A stretch of 64,000 nt of DNA from Epinephelus fuscoguttatus (Eukaryota > Chordata > Actinopteri > Perciformes > Serranidae): positions 1,769,449-1,833,448 of the forward strand of contig NC_064774.1 in assembly GCF_011397635.1 (NCBI RefSeq). The letters run 5' to 3'. Each line of letters begins with the position of its first letter. The stretch's first letter is position 1. The notes beneath the pieces were generated by a model, which searched no databases, was not told where the DNA came from, and was given only the letters and a program-made list of their open reading frames with translations. Position numbers and translations under genes: made by a program. Of this stretch, positions 1-12,299 are shown one piece after another.

Positions 1-387
1 GCAGTGTAATCCAAGAGTCATTTATCCAGTTCAGCTCAGTACTTCTCAAACACACGTATTTACACTCAGAACACAGTATAAAAACACTTGAGTATAAACA
101 GTACAGACACACTCTGATCGCCCTGACAAGTGTGTTAACCAAGGATTCGATATTAGTTTTGCTGCTGTTAAATGTAAGCCTCGTTCATGAAGAATGTTCG
201 CCTTTTTTGGATTCTGTTTTTCGGATTCTTCGTTCAGCATAGAGGCATAAGCGAATAAAGTTTTCTTGACAAATTCAACGTAACACGTGGTGAGTAACTG
301 ATTTACAAATAGTCATTTTGCAAAGTTGCAAAGCTTTCCAATCAACCTCTAATTTTATTTAACTTTTCCTCCACACTTTTTTCTTAG
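1..387. other. Upstream flank and intron sequence before ednra
   Basis: No coding exon is recognisable here. The stretch ends in a pyrimidine-rich run and an AG at 386-387, which looks like a 3' splice site, so most of it is probably an intron between a non-coding first exon outside the window and the first coding exon. A non-coding first exon is known for mammalian EDNRA; its presence here is inferred. Confidence 0.4.
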
Positions 388-693
388 AGCCTGGAATCCA
401 ACAACTTCAGGACTGCTAACACGTGCTCTACTCGGCTCCAATCAGTGCTGTGGACTTCTAAAGCTTCTAGAACTTGCAGCAGAAAAGGTTCTGAAATCAG
501 AGAAGGATCTGGTCCTGGATCTGGAAAACATTCTGCAACAACAGCAGGTTCTAAACTGGGTTCTGGAGTCTGCCCTGAAGCCACAACAAGTTCTACGAGT
601 TTAGGAGTTGGTTCAGGAGTAGGGTCCAGGATGGGTTCAAGAACCAAATCATGCTCCAGAATAGGAACCAGTTTGGGTTTCAGGGTTCCCTCC
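388..693 (+). other. 5' leader part of the first coding exon of ednra
   Basis: The sequence between the likely 3' splice site at 386-387 and the chosen ATG at 694 is open in the receptor frame from about 445 and rich in imperfect Gly-Ser codons (GGTTCTGGA-like repeats). It holds an in-frame ATG at 631 with A at -3 and G at +4. I read it as untranslated because the residues after 694 form a clean signal peptide, but an N-terminally extended form is possible. Confidence 0.45.
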
Positions 694-1751
694 ATGCCCG
701 GAGTGTTTACCTCCCTGCTGGTTGTCTGGTGTTTGGGGTTTGTCAAGCCCGCCGGTTGCCACAGTAACTTCTCCGATCTGGTGATGTTGGAGCTGCCTGA
801 CCTCCACAGCACTGATGCGCCTCTGGGACCAGGGCTGGACTATCTCATCCAGACCTTGGACGGAGAGCCACACCTGGTGCAAGAGACCGTGAACAAGCCC
901 CCGCCCACCTTGGAGAAAGGAAAACCAAAACACGTGAGCAAGCACAAACACAAATACGAAAGAAAACCTCCTTCTCACTCTCCTTCCTCTAACTCCTCCC
1001 TGGTGGTTCGTATGCGCCCGATGTCACTCCCTAGCTGCCTGCAGGCCACGTCAATCCAAACCGCCTTCAAGTACATCAATACGGTGCTGTCCTGCGTTAT
1101 ATTTGCTGTGGGGATCATCGGAAACGCCACCCTGCTCAGGATTATCTCCCAAAATAAAAGCATGAGGAACGGACCCAACGCACTGATAGCCAGTCTAGCC
1201 CTGGGAGACCTCATATACATTGCCATCGACATACCGATCCACGTCTACAAGGTACGCAACTTCACTACGATGTTACTCAGACATATATTTGGATTTAAGT
1301 ATTTACATCGTGACTGATGTTCTGATTTACTGAAACATGAGCCAAGAAGTCAAACACTTAATAGAGCTGATAAAGTGTTTACTTCCATGGTTTAGTTAGT
1401 ATGTACTCTCATCTCTACACAGGGAATTTCAAAATAAAAGCACAGTCTTTTAATACAAGTTGGTCTGAAAATCATATTTCAGTTTTTATGTTCGAAGTAA
1501 AGAAACGTCAAATAGTGATGATCATTAACCAGCTTTATTTTTAAAAGACTGGGACGTAATTTGTGTCCTGAGTTTACAGGAGCAGAGATGCATTATGGGA
1601 TATAAAACAAACTCCCTGTGGAAGCTGTGTGTGTTGTGTGTGTGTGTGCGTGTGTGTGTCAGTCAGGAGGTTGAGTGTTGCACTGATAACAGCACTAAAA
1701 TACCCCACGGACTGAGATAACATGCCACACACACTCTGTGGTATGATGTTA

Positions 1752-1813
<62 letters not shown>

Positions 1814-1941
1814 CTCCTGGTGATGCGGTGGCCCTTTGCCGACGGTGTGTTCGGTCTGTTCCTCTGTAAGCTGTTTCCCTTCCTGCAGAAAGCTTCAGTC
1901 GGCATCACCGTCCTCAGCCTGTGCGCTCTCAGTGTGGACAG

Positions 1942-1989
<48 letters not shown>

Positions 1990-2039
1990 GTGACAATATG
2001 GTATTTAAATATTACCATATATAATATAATAATAATATA

Positions 2040-2095
<56 letters not shown>

Positions 2096-2485
2096 CCCCT
2101 TCCTCCTTTTCTCCCTCCCTGCCTTTCTTAGATCCTTTTTCTTTCTCTTTTTCTCCCTCCTTCCCGCCTCTCTCCTTTCTTTGTTCCTGCCCCTTCCTCC
2201 CTTCTTCCTCCCCGCTGTCTTTCTTCCATCCTTCCTGCCTTCCTCCTTTCGTCCCTCTTTCTCCCTCCCAATCTTTATGTTCTTTTTCCTTCTCTTTTTC
2301 TTCCTCCCTCTTTCTTTGTTTCTTTCTCCTTTCCTACCCTTCTTCCCTCTCTTCTTTCTTTATTTCTTCCTCCTCCCCCACCCCACCCTTCATTATTTCT
2401 TTCTTCCCTCCTCATCTTCCCATTCACTCACCCACCCTCCCTCCCTCCCTCCCTCCCCTTCCTTCCTTCCTTCTTTCCTTCCTTC

Positions 2486-2536
<51 letters not shown>

Positions 2537-3105
2537 TCCTCTCCTTTGTCCATTCTCCCTTACCCTCTCCTTCCTTCTACCCTTCCTCCATCCCTCTCTT
2601 CTTTCCTTCTGTCTTTCTTCTTTCCCTCCTTCTTTCTTCTTTCCTTCCTTCCTTCCTTCTTCCCTCCCGCCCTTTATCTCTTTCTTTATTTCTTCTTTCC
2701 TTCCTTCCCTCTCTTTCTTCCCTCTCTCCTCCTTCCATGCTCCTTCCTTCCTTCCTTCCTTCCTTCCATCCTTCCTTCCTTCGTCCGTTTAGTCGGACCA
2801 AAGGAAAACACCAAACTAATATTTAGATACGAAGGATTAAGGTGCATCAACTGATGTCCACACATCCAGAGAGAACAAATGATTAAAAGTTACACCCCTG
2901 TGCCCAGGTACCGTGCGGTGTCGTCCTGGTCCCGGGTGCAGGGCACAGGCGTTCCCACGGTAACGGCGATGGAGCTCGTGGTGATCTGGATGCTGTCTAT
3001 CACGCTGGCCGTGCCGGAGGCCATCGGCTTCAAGATGGTCACCTTCGACTACAAGAACGCCACCATTAACACCTGCATGCTGCAGCCCGAGACGCCCTTC
3101 ATGAC

Positions 3106-3143
<38 letters not shown>

Positions 3144-6100
3144 TATGTCAGTGTGTTGATAGCTTCTGTAAACCTTCCCTCTCAAAAACAGGTTTCACAA
3201 CTACAACACAATTCATTTGAAAGAATATTATTCAAAATTATTGTTAAAAATTCTAAATGCAGGAACTAAATCTGATTTTATTTCACGATATTGTCCAGTG
3301 AAACTTTTAACATGGTCGCACAGTTTTAACTTCACTCCCTGAGAAAAGTACCATGGTTTATGTTGGTGCACACTATGATCTAAAACTGAATTCTCAGGTC
3401 ACAAAGTTCAGTATATAAGAAGCTGATTTCAAACAATGATTCCCATGAGAGGCCTCTAAGTAATATCACTGAACAGTTCATGAGTAGGGGCACAGAGAAC
3501 TGGGGGGGAGGGGTTCTTCCCGGCACATCTGTGTGATGGATGGTCTCTGCGGAGAAAATACTCTTTGGTCCATTTCCATGTTCTCTTTGTTGTTGTGTTT
3601 CAGGGCGAGGCCTCTTTAACTCAAATGGTTTAGATCATCATTTCCTGTTTACATCTGCAGGTCGCCACTGGACTAAACACAGGCCGCCCAGGCACTCCAA
3701 GCTGAACCTGGGTCAGCTGACCTGCTGTTAGTCTTTAGATGTGTGTTTTTCTCCCAAATCATTTTTAACTGCACTCAGTGACGCTCCAGTTACCTGAAAG
3801 TATTTAAATCCTCAAATTCTTGATGTAAGAAGGAAGTTGAGTTTATGGACCAACTAGCTGCAAACAAAGATCATGATCCAGTGGTTCTGGTGGCCAAAGG
3901 TGGTTCTAGAACAATAATATGGTTCTATAATGATATATTGAGCAAAAATCACCTCATGGCTCTACTGTGCTGATTTATGGTCTGATCCATTTCAGAATGT
4001 TACAGTAGTTCTACAACTCTGTTATAGTACTACAGTTGTTCTAGAGGGTTGTAAGGTATTTCAGTGAAGGTCGTTGCGCCGATCCTAGAATATCCTAGAT
4101 ACCTGACAATGTTTGATGGTTCTAGAACTTTACGAGAATTCTATTATTTGGACGACACACCATGCTGTTCTAGAATATTATGAGGTTCTGTACGGTCATA
4201 GATGCTCTAGAACGGGGAATGAAATCAAATTTTAAGTTATGGAAAATGTCAAGAGGATTTTTATGCTTTTAGAGATTTCTAGAGAATTTTTAAAACATTC
4301 TGAGAGTTCTCTACTGTACATACGAGTTTTAAAGAAAGTTCTGGACATTTGTAGAAGGTTTTCAGGATTTCAGTGAAGGTTGTTGCACAGTTTCTAGAAC
4401 GTTGAAAATAATATGATACACAAGAATACTGATGGTTCCAGAATTTCCTGAAAATTCTAGAACTTGGATGACGTGCCATGCTGTTCTAGAGCACTGTGAC
4501 GCACTGTTCTAGAACAGAGAATAAAAAAAATCTTTCAGTGGTGAGAAAATGGCGTTGGGGTTCTTGTGTTTTTGGAGAAGTTTGGAGAATTTGTAAAACA
4601 TTGTCAGGATTCTCTGCTGTATACGTGGGTTCTAAAGAGAGTTTCAAAAACTTTCAGACAATTTCAAAAATGCCTCAGTCAGTAAATACTTGACTGCAAC
4701 GCTCCAGTTACCTGAAAGTATTGAAATATTCTAGAGTGCTGAAAATCATATGACACGCGAGAGTTTGATGGTTCTACAATTTCATTAGAATTCGCTAATT
4801 TGGACGACATGCCGTACTGTTCTAGAATATTATGAGGTTCTAGAATGGAGAATGAAATTTTAAGTTATGAAAAATGTCAAGAGGGTTTTTATACTTTTAG
4901 AGATTTCTAGAGAATTAATAAAACATTCTGAGAGTTCTCTACTGTTTTTTTGGGTTTTAAAGAAACTTAGGGAATCACAGAACATTCTGAGAACTTTTGG
5001 AGAGACGTTTCAGCCAGTAAATACTGGATCACAAGTATTTAAATTTTCGAATTAAAATCTTAATGGAAGAAGTCCATGGACAAGTTAATACTTCCAAACA
5101 AAGATCATGATCCAGTGCTTTTGGTAGCTATTAGTAGTTCTAGAACAATATAATGGTTCTTCAATATGGCTCTAAAATGATACACTGTGCAAGAATTATC
5201 TAATGGCTCTTACATGTCCTATGAATAATTTGATGTCCAGTCCATTCTAGAATATTAGGAATCATGAGATTCCTGGAATGCTGAAAATAATACAATGCCT
5301 GAGAATGTTTGATGGTTCTAGCATTTCAAGAACAAACTTGGTCGTCATGCCACGCTGTTCTAGAGTATTGTGAGGTTCGGTGTAGTTCTAGAGGTTCTAA
5401 AATGGAAAATAAAAGACAAATCCTTCAGTCCTGAGAATATTTTGTGAAAGTTCTTCTGTTTTTAGAGAATTTTAGAGAATTTCCATACTTTCTAAAGTTC
5501 CGTAGAGGAATCAGGTCTGAAAGCTTCCAGATAGATTTGAGAGATTTTGAGATTTGAAGTTTGGACTCTATGAATGTTTGGAGAGGTTGAACAGTACTTT
5601 TCCTACATTTTGGATTTGCCGAAGAGTCTGGGACTTCTGAGTGTCATGTGTTCTAGAGATGTTTCAGGGAGGCTCTGGAGTTCAAAGGGTCTCAAGAGTC
5701 TGACGTCTCTACAGGAATATCGAGGAGTTCTAGAAAATCTAAGCTCCATATCTCAACATGTTTTGAGTTTTGTTCTAGAGTATTCTGAAAGTGTGTTTCT
5801 CTGCATGTTCCAGTTCTACCGGGATGCAAAGGACTGGTGGCTGTTTGGCTTCTACTTCTGTGTACCTCTGGCCTGTTCTGCCATTTTCTACGGCCTGATG
5901 ACCTGCGAGATGCTCAGACACCAGAAAGGAAGACTGAAGATCTCACTGAGTGAACACCTCAAACAGGTAAACACACACACACTAATGTAAAAGATCAAAG
6001 TACCTGCATTCCTGATGCTCGACTTCTGAGAGTAATTTCTCTCTGCAGCGTAGAGAAGTAGCCAAAGCCGTGTTCTGCCTGGTGTTGATCTTTGCTCTGT

Positions 6101-8846
6101 GCTGGTTTCCACTGCATCTGAGTCGACTTCTGAAGAGGACCGTGTACAAATCCCATGATGCACACCGCTGTGAGCTGTTAAAGTAGGTGGAGAGATACAT
6201 GCATTAACAAAAAAAACATTCTCACTGATTCGTACTTTTACTTAAGTAAAGGATCTGAATTCTTCTTCCATTGATGTCACGTGTTCTTTTTCTGTGGTTA
6301 CAGTTTCCTGTTGGTGCTTGACTACCTCAGCATCAATATGGCGACCATCAACTCCTGCATCAACCCCATCATCCTCTTCTTTGTCTCCAAGAAGTTCAAA
6401 AACTGCTTCAAGGTAAAAACTGAACGTCGCTGTAGTTAGTGGTGATAGTGAATGTCAGTGTGACATCACAACGAGATCACTGGGTCAGAGGACGTGAGAC
6501 GCAGACAGAGAGAAAGAAACTAAATCTAAATGTCTTGGGACAACGAGTGATAAACATAGAAAGGTCGTGACCTCTGATAAAAGACTTGTGGGAAGTGACC
6601 AGTGGCATGTCTGTTTAAAGGGGCACTCCACCGACTTCACACATGAAGGTCAGTCTGTCTGCGTGTGGAAACAATCTGGGGGAGGCTTTTTAAAGTCTGA
6701 GAACACAACCCTGATGATGTCATAGCGATGTCAGAAGGGTTTATCTCGGATGGTGTCTCCAAGATGAGAAAAATTCATAGCAGAAAGGCTGCTTTACAAA
6801 GTGGACGTGTGGAGTATGAAAGACGTGAGGGAGGCTCAAAGGAAATTATGTTATTAGTTGTATTATAAGTAAATTTGGTATTTATTGAGCTTAGGTACGA
6901 TATATCAGGATAACTCTGCCTCAGTTTTCACCATTCCTTTTAAAAAATGTGTCTCACACAACTTTACAAAATTAAGACCTTAAGTTACTTGAGTAAAAGT
7001 ACTAATATGATATTGTAGAAGTGCTCCACTACATGTAGAAGTCCTGCATTCAAAACCTTACTGAAGTAAAAGTATGTATGAGCTAAATGTTAAATGTTTA
7101 AAGAAAAAGTATTGGTAGTGCAGAAAAATGTTCCCTGACCATGTTTTACTATGATAACTTATGCTTTTGGTTAATATTGCTGCTGCATTAATGTGTTGCA
7201 TTTTACTGCTGTGGATGTTTAAGGCTGTGCTAATTTTAACAGCTTCATATACTGTTGGTGGACAGTGTTGCACCCAGGCAAGATGGCTGCCAAGCTGCAG
7301 ACCACTGTTCAAAACCAACAAACAACAACACCAGTTGTGTTTTGGCAAGTCATGGCTTTCAGCAGTGTTTTAAGGCACCAGGGTTGGGTGTTCTGTAGCG
7401 ACCTGTCAGTGTGTTTTTCAGTGGATTTTTATGCACCAAACAAAGGTGTTGTGTACAGTAGCAACCCTTGCTGTTTTTCCAGCAGCTTTTTAGGCACCAA
7501 GCATGGATGTTTTTTTTGTTTTTTAGCAACCTGTCATTGTTTATCCAGTGGTGTTTTAAACTCCAAGGGTGGGTGTTTTGTCATGACTTGTCACTGTCTT
7601 TCCAGCAGCTTTTTAGGCACCAAACGTAGGTGTTTTGTAGCAACCCGTGCTGTCTTGACAGCAGCTTTTTAGGCATTAAATGTGGGTGTTTTTTTAGCAA
7701 CTTGTTTGTGTTTTTCCAGTGGTGTTTTAAACAACAGCGGTGGGTGTTTTGTTGTGACTCGTCACTGTCTTTCCAGCAGATTTTTAGGAACCAAATGTGG
7801 GTGTTTTGTAGCAACCTGTCTGTGGTTTTCCAGTGACTTTTAGGCACCAAACATAGGCAGTAAAACATGCTGTTTTCTCCAGTGACCTTTTTAAGCACCA
7901 AACTTGGGTGTTTTGTAGCGACCAGTCACTGTTTTGCCAGTGGATTTTTAGGCACCAAACGCAGGTGAGCTGTAGCAACCCAACACTGTTTTTCTAGCAG
8001 CTTTTAGGCACTAAGCATGGGTGTTTTTTTTTAGCAACCTGTCATTGTTTTTCCAGTGGTGTTTTAAAGTCTAAGGGTGGGTGTTTTGTTGTGACTCGTC
8101 ACTGTCTTTCCAGCTGATTTTTAGGCACCAAATGTGGGTGTTTTGTAGCAACCTGCCTGTGGTTTTCCAGTGGGTTTTGGGAACCAAACAGAGGAAGTAA
8201 AACATGCTGTTTTTTCCAATGACCCTTTCAAGCGCCACACTTGGGTGTTTTGTAGCGACCTGTCACTGTTTTGCCAGTGGAGTTTTAGGCACCAAACGTA
8301 GGTGAGCTGTAGCAACCCAGCACTGTTTTTCCAGCTGCTCTTCAGGCACCAAATGCGGCAACCGTTTGTAGCAACCGGTGCTGTTTTACAAGCAGGGAAA
8401 GTACCACACAAAGCAAATGTCTTTGACCAAGACATCAGCGCATTTCCTGCTGGGATAGTGCCAAGAAAAGCAGTTGGGGTTTTTTCAGAGACACTTTTCC
8501 AGCGTGGATTTTCCCCCTAAAATCATATGTTTTAAGCCAAAATATGATCTTTTCCGAACCAAAATTGGTGGTGGTTTTTGTGCAGAAACATTCACCACAA
8601 TGTTGTTGAAATGTTAAGTTTCAGCGCCAGCATTTTTCTGGCGGTTGTGTTGGGCTGTTAAACAAATGTAGAGCAGCAAAAGTCAAACATTGACCTCTGA
8701 GATGGAGTGGAACTATAAAGCAGCATAAAATGGAAATACTTAATCAAAGTACAAGTACGTCTAATTTGTACTTAGGTACTTGATTTAATATACCTAGTTA
8801 CATTCCACCACTGTCGATGGAGTACCCCTTTAATCAACTCCCCCCC

Positions 8847-8883
<37 letters not shown>

Positions 8884-8996
8884 TTCTCTCTCTGCAGTCC
8901 TGTCTGTGTTGTTGGTGTTATTCTGGCTCTCTCTCCAACAGTATGCTGCCTCTCCACCATGGGACCAGCCTGCAGTACAAACACACTGACCACTGA
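694..8996 (+). CDS. ednra: Endothelin receptor type A (class A GPCR), complete, 7 coding exons
   Basis: Receptor for endothelin peptides at the plasma membrane; it couples to Gq and acts in vascular tone, neural crest and jaw patterning (family knowledge). Coding exons are 694-1251, 1814-1941, 2908-3106, 5814-5966, 6049-6182, 6304-6412 and 8898-8996; all have GT-AG borders and matching phases, giving 459 aa (human about 427). Residues 1-22 look like a signal peptide, followed by NxS glycosylation sites and a Lys/His-rich, longer-than-usual extracellular tail. TM1 begins at [10 protein letters not shown]; the DRY box is VDRYRAV; the TM7 motif is [10 protein letters not shown]; a Cys-rich palmitoylation patch (SCLCCWC) opens the tail. 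The [13 protein letters not shown] stretch is the type A form, since type B lacks this insertion. An in-frame ATG at 631 has a better Kozak context but would bury the signal peptide, so 694 is preferred. Adjacent tmem184c matches human EDNRA synteny. Whether it is ednraa or ednrab cannot be decided. Confidence 0.93.
1753..1987. repeat. TG and CA microsatellites flanking ednra exon 2
   Basis: A (TG)n run at 1753-1810 ends directly in the 3' splice site of exon 2, and a (CA)n run at about 1946-1987 begins a few bases after its 5' splice site. On the transcript the two runs are complementary and could pair across the 128-nt exon. Confidence 0.85.
2038..2790. repeat. Polypyrimidine tract with (TTTC)n in ednra intron 2
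   Basis: About 750 bases of almost pure C/T on the + strand, containing perfect TTTC runs at 2041-2094 and about 2488-2537 and degenerate CCTT units. The long open frames here are repeats of Phe/Leu/Pro/Ser on one strand and Arg/Glu/Lys on the other, and are not genes. Confidence 0.9.
3107..3142. repeat. TG microsatellite starting at the ednra exon 3 donor
   Basis: The 5' splice site of exon 3 (GTGAGTG) runs straight into a (TG)n repeat, so the repeat length sits next to the splice donor. Confidence 0.8.
3880..5790. repeat. Degenerate tandem repeats rich in TTCTAGAA in ednra intron 3
   Basis: Intron 3 holds degenerate units spaced about 330 bases apart (for example starting near 4163, 4490, 4819 and 5350). 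Each has the words TTCTAGAA, AATGGAGAATGAAAT, AGAGATTTCTAGAGAAT and ATTCTGAGAGTTCTCTACTGT-like text. More than ten copies of TTCTAGA(A/G) occur. No open frame of note is present. Confidence 0.7.
6955..8813. mobile_element. Non-autonomous fish DNA-transposon remnant expanded by an internal minisatellite (ednra intron 6)
   Basis: The left part (about 6975-7260) has TTACTTGAGTAAAAGTACTA and related words, and the right part (about 8700-8813) has AAAGTACAAGTAC and ends in GTTACATTCCACCACTG. Both are the ends of an element very common in spiny-rayed fish (hAT-like, from memory). Between them, about 7370-8350 is a degenerate tandem array of roughly 60-base units with TGGGTGTTTTGTAGCAAC, TTTCCAG and AGGCACCAAA. 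No transposase frame is seen. Confidence 0.65.
8853..8882. repeat. (GTCT)n microsatellite before ednra exon 7
   Basis: A GTCT run that continues into the polypyrimidine tract of the exon 7 acceptor (CTCTCTGCAG at 8888-8897). Confidence 0.8.
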
Positions 8997-10375
8997 GAGA
9001 GAGTCTGTGTGTTCATTTGCAACATCCCACCAGCACCTGAACTCATCACCAACACTCGGAGAGACATTGTTGTGTAACAGATAACCACTGTATTGATCCT
9101 CTAATGTTCAGTTTGTATCTTTTTACAGTGTATTTATTCAGGTCTAAATATTATATTTTATTACAGACTAATTACTGTGTGGTGACGTATCGTACACTAC
9201 AGTGTATGGCCAAAAGTATGTGGACAACATACTGTACACTCTTGTTCTTTTGGTCTGGGGTTGTCTTTCAGGGTTTAGTTCAGCTTTATATAATTTATTA
9301 AAGAGCAAAACGGGCAGACATGCAGAAAGCAATAAGAAATAAGACACAAGCCGAAATAAAATGTAAATTGTTTAAAGGTTGCAGTTTTAAGTCAATAAAA
9401 TAAAGAGACAATGGGCCCCTGGGCACAGACAAACAGAAGGCCCCACCACCTCTGCTGCACTGAGACGAGACACACTGACACTGTGGTGGTTTTGTCTATT
9501 TTTGTTTGTTTGTTTTGTGTCTTTTTTTTTTAATCTTGTGTCTTCTTGTGGTTGTTTGTCTTGTGGCTTTTTATAAATCATTTTATGTCTCTTTGTGGTC
9601 TGCTTGTGTCTCTGTGGTCATTTTGTGACCCATTGTGGTCATTTTGTGTCTCCTTGTAGATGTTTTGTGTCCTGTTGTGGTCTGTTTGTGTGTCTGTGAT
9701 CATTTTGTGTCCCATTGTGGTCTGTTTGTGTGTCTGTGATCATTTTGTGTCCCATTGTGGTCTGTTTGTGTCTCTGTGATCATTTTGTGTCCCATTGTGG
9801 TCTGTTTGTGTCTCTGTGATCATTTTGTGTCCCATTGTGGTCTGTTTGTGTCTCTGTGTTCATTTTGTGACCCATTGTGGTCTGTTTGTGTCTCTGTGGT
9901 CATTTTGTGTCCCACTGTCTGTTTGTGTCTCTGTGTTCAGGCCAGAAATGTCGGAGGATGCCTCAAACAGAAGAGTGGGTGCTGCTATAACAGCATTTTA
10001 ATGTTGGAATGAAACGCTCAGCCATCACATATAGATGTCATGTTTTAGTGTCCACTTACTTTTGGCCATGTAGTGTATTTATTATTGTGTTTAATGTGTA
10101 AAATATTTCATTTCAAGTCTCCCTGTGCAGAAATAAAACTAGTCCGAGGTTTGAAACAGCACTAGGAGCCCCTGCAGGCTGAACTTTTTATTACATCCCA
10201 TAATATAAGCTTTCAGTTTGTGGAGCCTTAGTTACTGGGACTGAAATCTGGTTTGTAGTTTACGAGACACCAACTAATAGTCTGCTATCACCAACTGAGT
10301 TTGAATTATTGATGAGGTTTGTGTCCATTAAATTATATATCTGTATTTATCAATAAAGCTATAGTCTAAAGGCTC
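8997..10375 (+). other. ednra 3' untranslated region with candidate poly(A) signals
   Basis: Non-coding sequence follows the stop at 8994-8996. AATAAA hexamers occur at 9394-9399, 10132-10137 and 10352-10357, so the 3' UTR could be about 0.4 to 1.4 kb long. Which signal is used cannot be told from sequence. Confidence 0.5.
9590..9945. repeat. About 40-bp minisatellite in the ednra 3' region
   Basis: Near-identical units of about 40 bases, each with TGTCCCATTGTGG, TCTGTTTGTGTCTCTG and TGATCATTTTG, repeat about eight times. The apparent open frames here simply translate the repeat. Confidence 0.85.
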
Positions 10376-10396
10376 GTGCAAACATCTGTTTTGGTT

Positions 10397-10482
10397 TGCA
10401 TGTGTGTGTGTGTGTGTGTGTGAGTGTGAATGTCTCATTTGATTAATTTTCCAGTGCATTGGCCACAATTAAGAGCTGTTGT

Positions 10483-10545
<63 letters not shown>
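10397..10545. repeat. TG and CA microsatellites downstream of ednra
   Basis: (TG)n at about 10397-10422 and (CA)n at about 10487-10543. They are complementary runs with an interval of about 65 bases. Confidence 0.85.
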
Positions 10546-10548
<3 letters not shown>

Positions 10549-11399
10549 CATATGGTTTCCAGCTGAAGCTCTTTACACTGTGAACAAGAGTGTGCGGTCA
10601 TGCTAACATGCTAACATGCTCCCCGTGGAAACGCTAACATGCTGATAGGCTGTGGATGTAAATTAGAGCTGAGGCTCTGGCGTGTGCTTTTGTTTTTGGC
10701 AGGCTATTTGATGCTAACACTTGTGTACATTCACGTAACCCAGAGGTCGGCAAAACTAAACTAAAATAAATAAAGAAGAAATAGCTGTTCTTATAACATT
10801 CTTATTTTCGTCTACCAGCATTCCTTCACTTTCTCCATCATTTGGACTCCAAAGTCGAAAAAGTATGCTCTGTGGCTCCACAGATTTTTTTTTTGTACTT
10901 TTCTTTTTTTTTTTTGGGCCAAATGGCTCTTTTAATCGTTGAGGTTGCCGACCCCTGACCTCACCTGTTCAGATCCCCCGTCCACGCCAATGGACCGAAC
11001 CTTTCCAGGATGTCTACATCTATGATTACCGTCATCTGATGGATGTCTACAAACCAATCCGACTTCTAAAGTGAAAGAGGAAGCGCAAGTTGTCACGTTG
11101 TTAAAGTGCATCATTTGTGTTGAATAAACTGTTTTGTAAACTATTGTTGAGTGTATTTAGAGGAAGGAAAATTAAAATATTTGTGTGTCTCTGTGTGTGT
11201 TTGGAACATAATTGGGATTATAAACACCTTAATTTATACAGCACTTTTCTTAGTGCTCCAAAGTGCTCTTCACACAAAAAACCCGCCTGCAGATATGAAC
11301 CTTTCTTACCTGTCATTACTTATTAAAGAGTATTTTTATTATACTGTAGTTTTGCTACTTTTACTCAAGTAAAATATCCACCACTGACATCAAGGCCTG
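10546..11399. other. Intergenic stretch between ednra and tmem184c
   Basis: AT-rich sequence with poly(T) runs near 10885-10915 and short repeats such as ATGCTAACATGCTAAC. I see no exon, RNA gene or complete mobile element. Confidence 0.4.
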
Positions 11400-12175
11400 T
11401 AAATCTTTGTTTATTTTTATTTTATTTTTTATTTTTACTCTTAGTTTAATTTTTTAAACTTTAATGTACTTTACTTTATTTTATTTTATTTATTTATTTA
11501 TCAATTTATTTATTTATTTTTGGTGTATTCGCTGTTGCATTGAAATACATCTTTCATGTTTAATTATCTATTTATGTTGCAGGGATTCAAACCTACAACT
11601 GTATTTTATTTTTTTTTTAACTTTATTTTAATTTATTTATTTTTGGTGTATTCAGTGTTGCATTTAGATAAATATTTCCGGTTTAATTATTTATTTATGA
11701 TGCAGGGCTTAAGGCCTGCAATTATATTTTATTTTATTTTATTTTATCTTATTTAATTTTCCTTTATTTATTTTGATTTATTTTAATTTATTTATTTTTG
11801 TTGTATTCAGTTTTGCATTGAAATAAATCTTTCCTGCTTAATTATTTATTTATGATGCAGGGATTTAGACCTGCAATTTTATTTTACTTTATTTTATTTA
11901 TTATTTATTTTGATTTATTTTAATTTATTTATTTTTGGTGTATTCAGTGTTGCATTGAAATACAACATTACAACAGTGTTGCATCAAATACAAACATTTC
12001 TTGTTTAATTATTCATTTATGATGCAGGGATTTAGACCTGCAATTTCATTTTATGTTATTTTACTTTGTTTTATTTACTTTATTTTCACTTTATTTTAAT
12101 TTATGTATTTTTGTTGTATTCAGTGTTGCACTGAAAGAAATCTTTCCTGCTTAATTATTTATTTATGTTCCTGGG
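11400..12175. repeat. AT-rich tandem repeat, unit about 120-170 bp
   Basis: Five imperfect units share TTTTGGTGTATTCAGTGTTG, CATTGAAATAAATCTTTCC, TTAATTATTTATTTATG and GCAGGGATTTAGACCTGCAA. The GTATTC words fall near 11525, 11647, 11804, 11940 and 12115. The last unit ends about 130 bases before the GC-rich tmem184c first exon. Confidence 0.75.
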
Positions 12176-12299
12176 GTTTAGGCCTTTAAAAGCAGAACAT
12201 ATAAATAGCCATAAAGATGAATGTATAAATAAAGACGGGATGCCGATTAAAATATCTTTGAATTAAGATGATTAGATTTGGAGGCTGTTTCCTGTCAGC

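Noticed and set aside
445-693. N-terminal extension of the endothelin receptor from 445
   Set aside because: The codon at 445 is GTG, and the extension is a low-complexity Gly-Ser repeat upstream of a clear signal peptide; the ATG at 631 is kept only as an alternative.
2181-2792. Long open frame (203 codons) rich in Phe, Leu, Pro and Ser
   Set aside because: It is a translation of a polypyrimidine microsatellite tract in an intron; frames on both strands are open for the same compositional reason.
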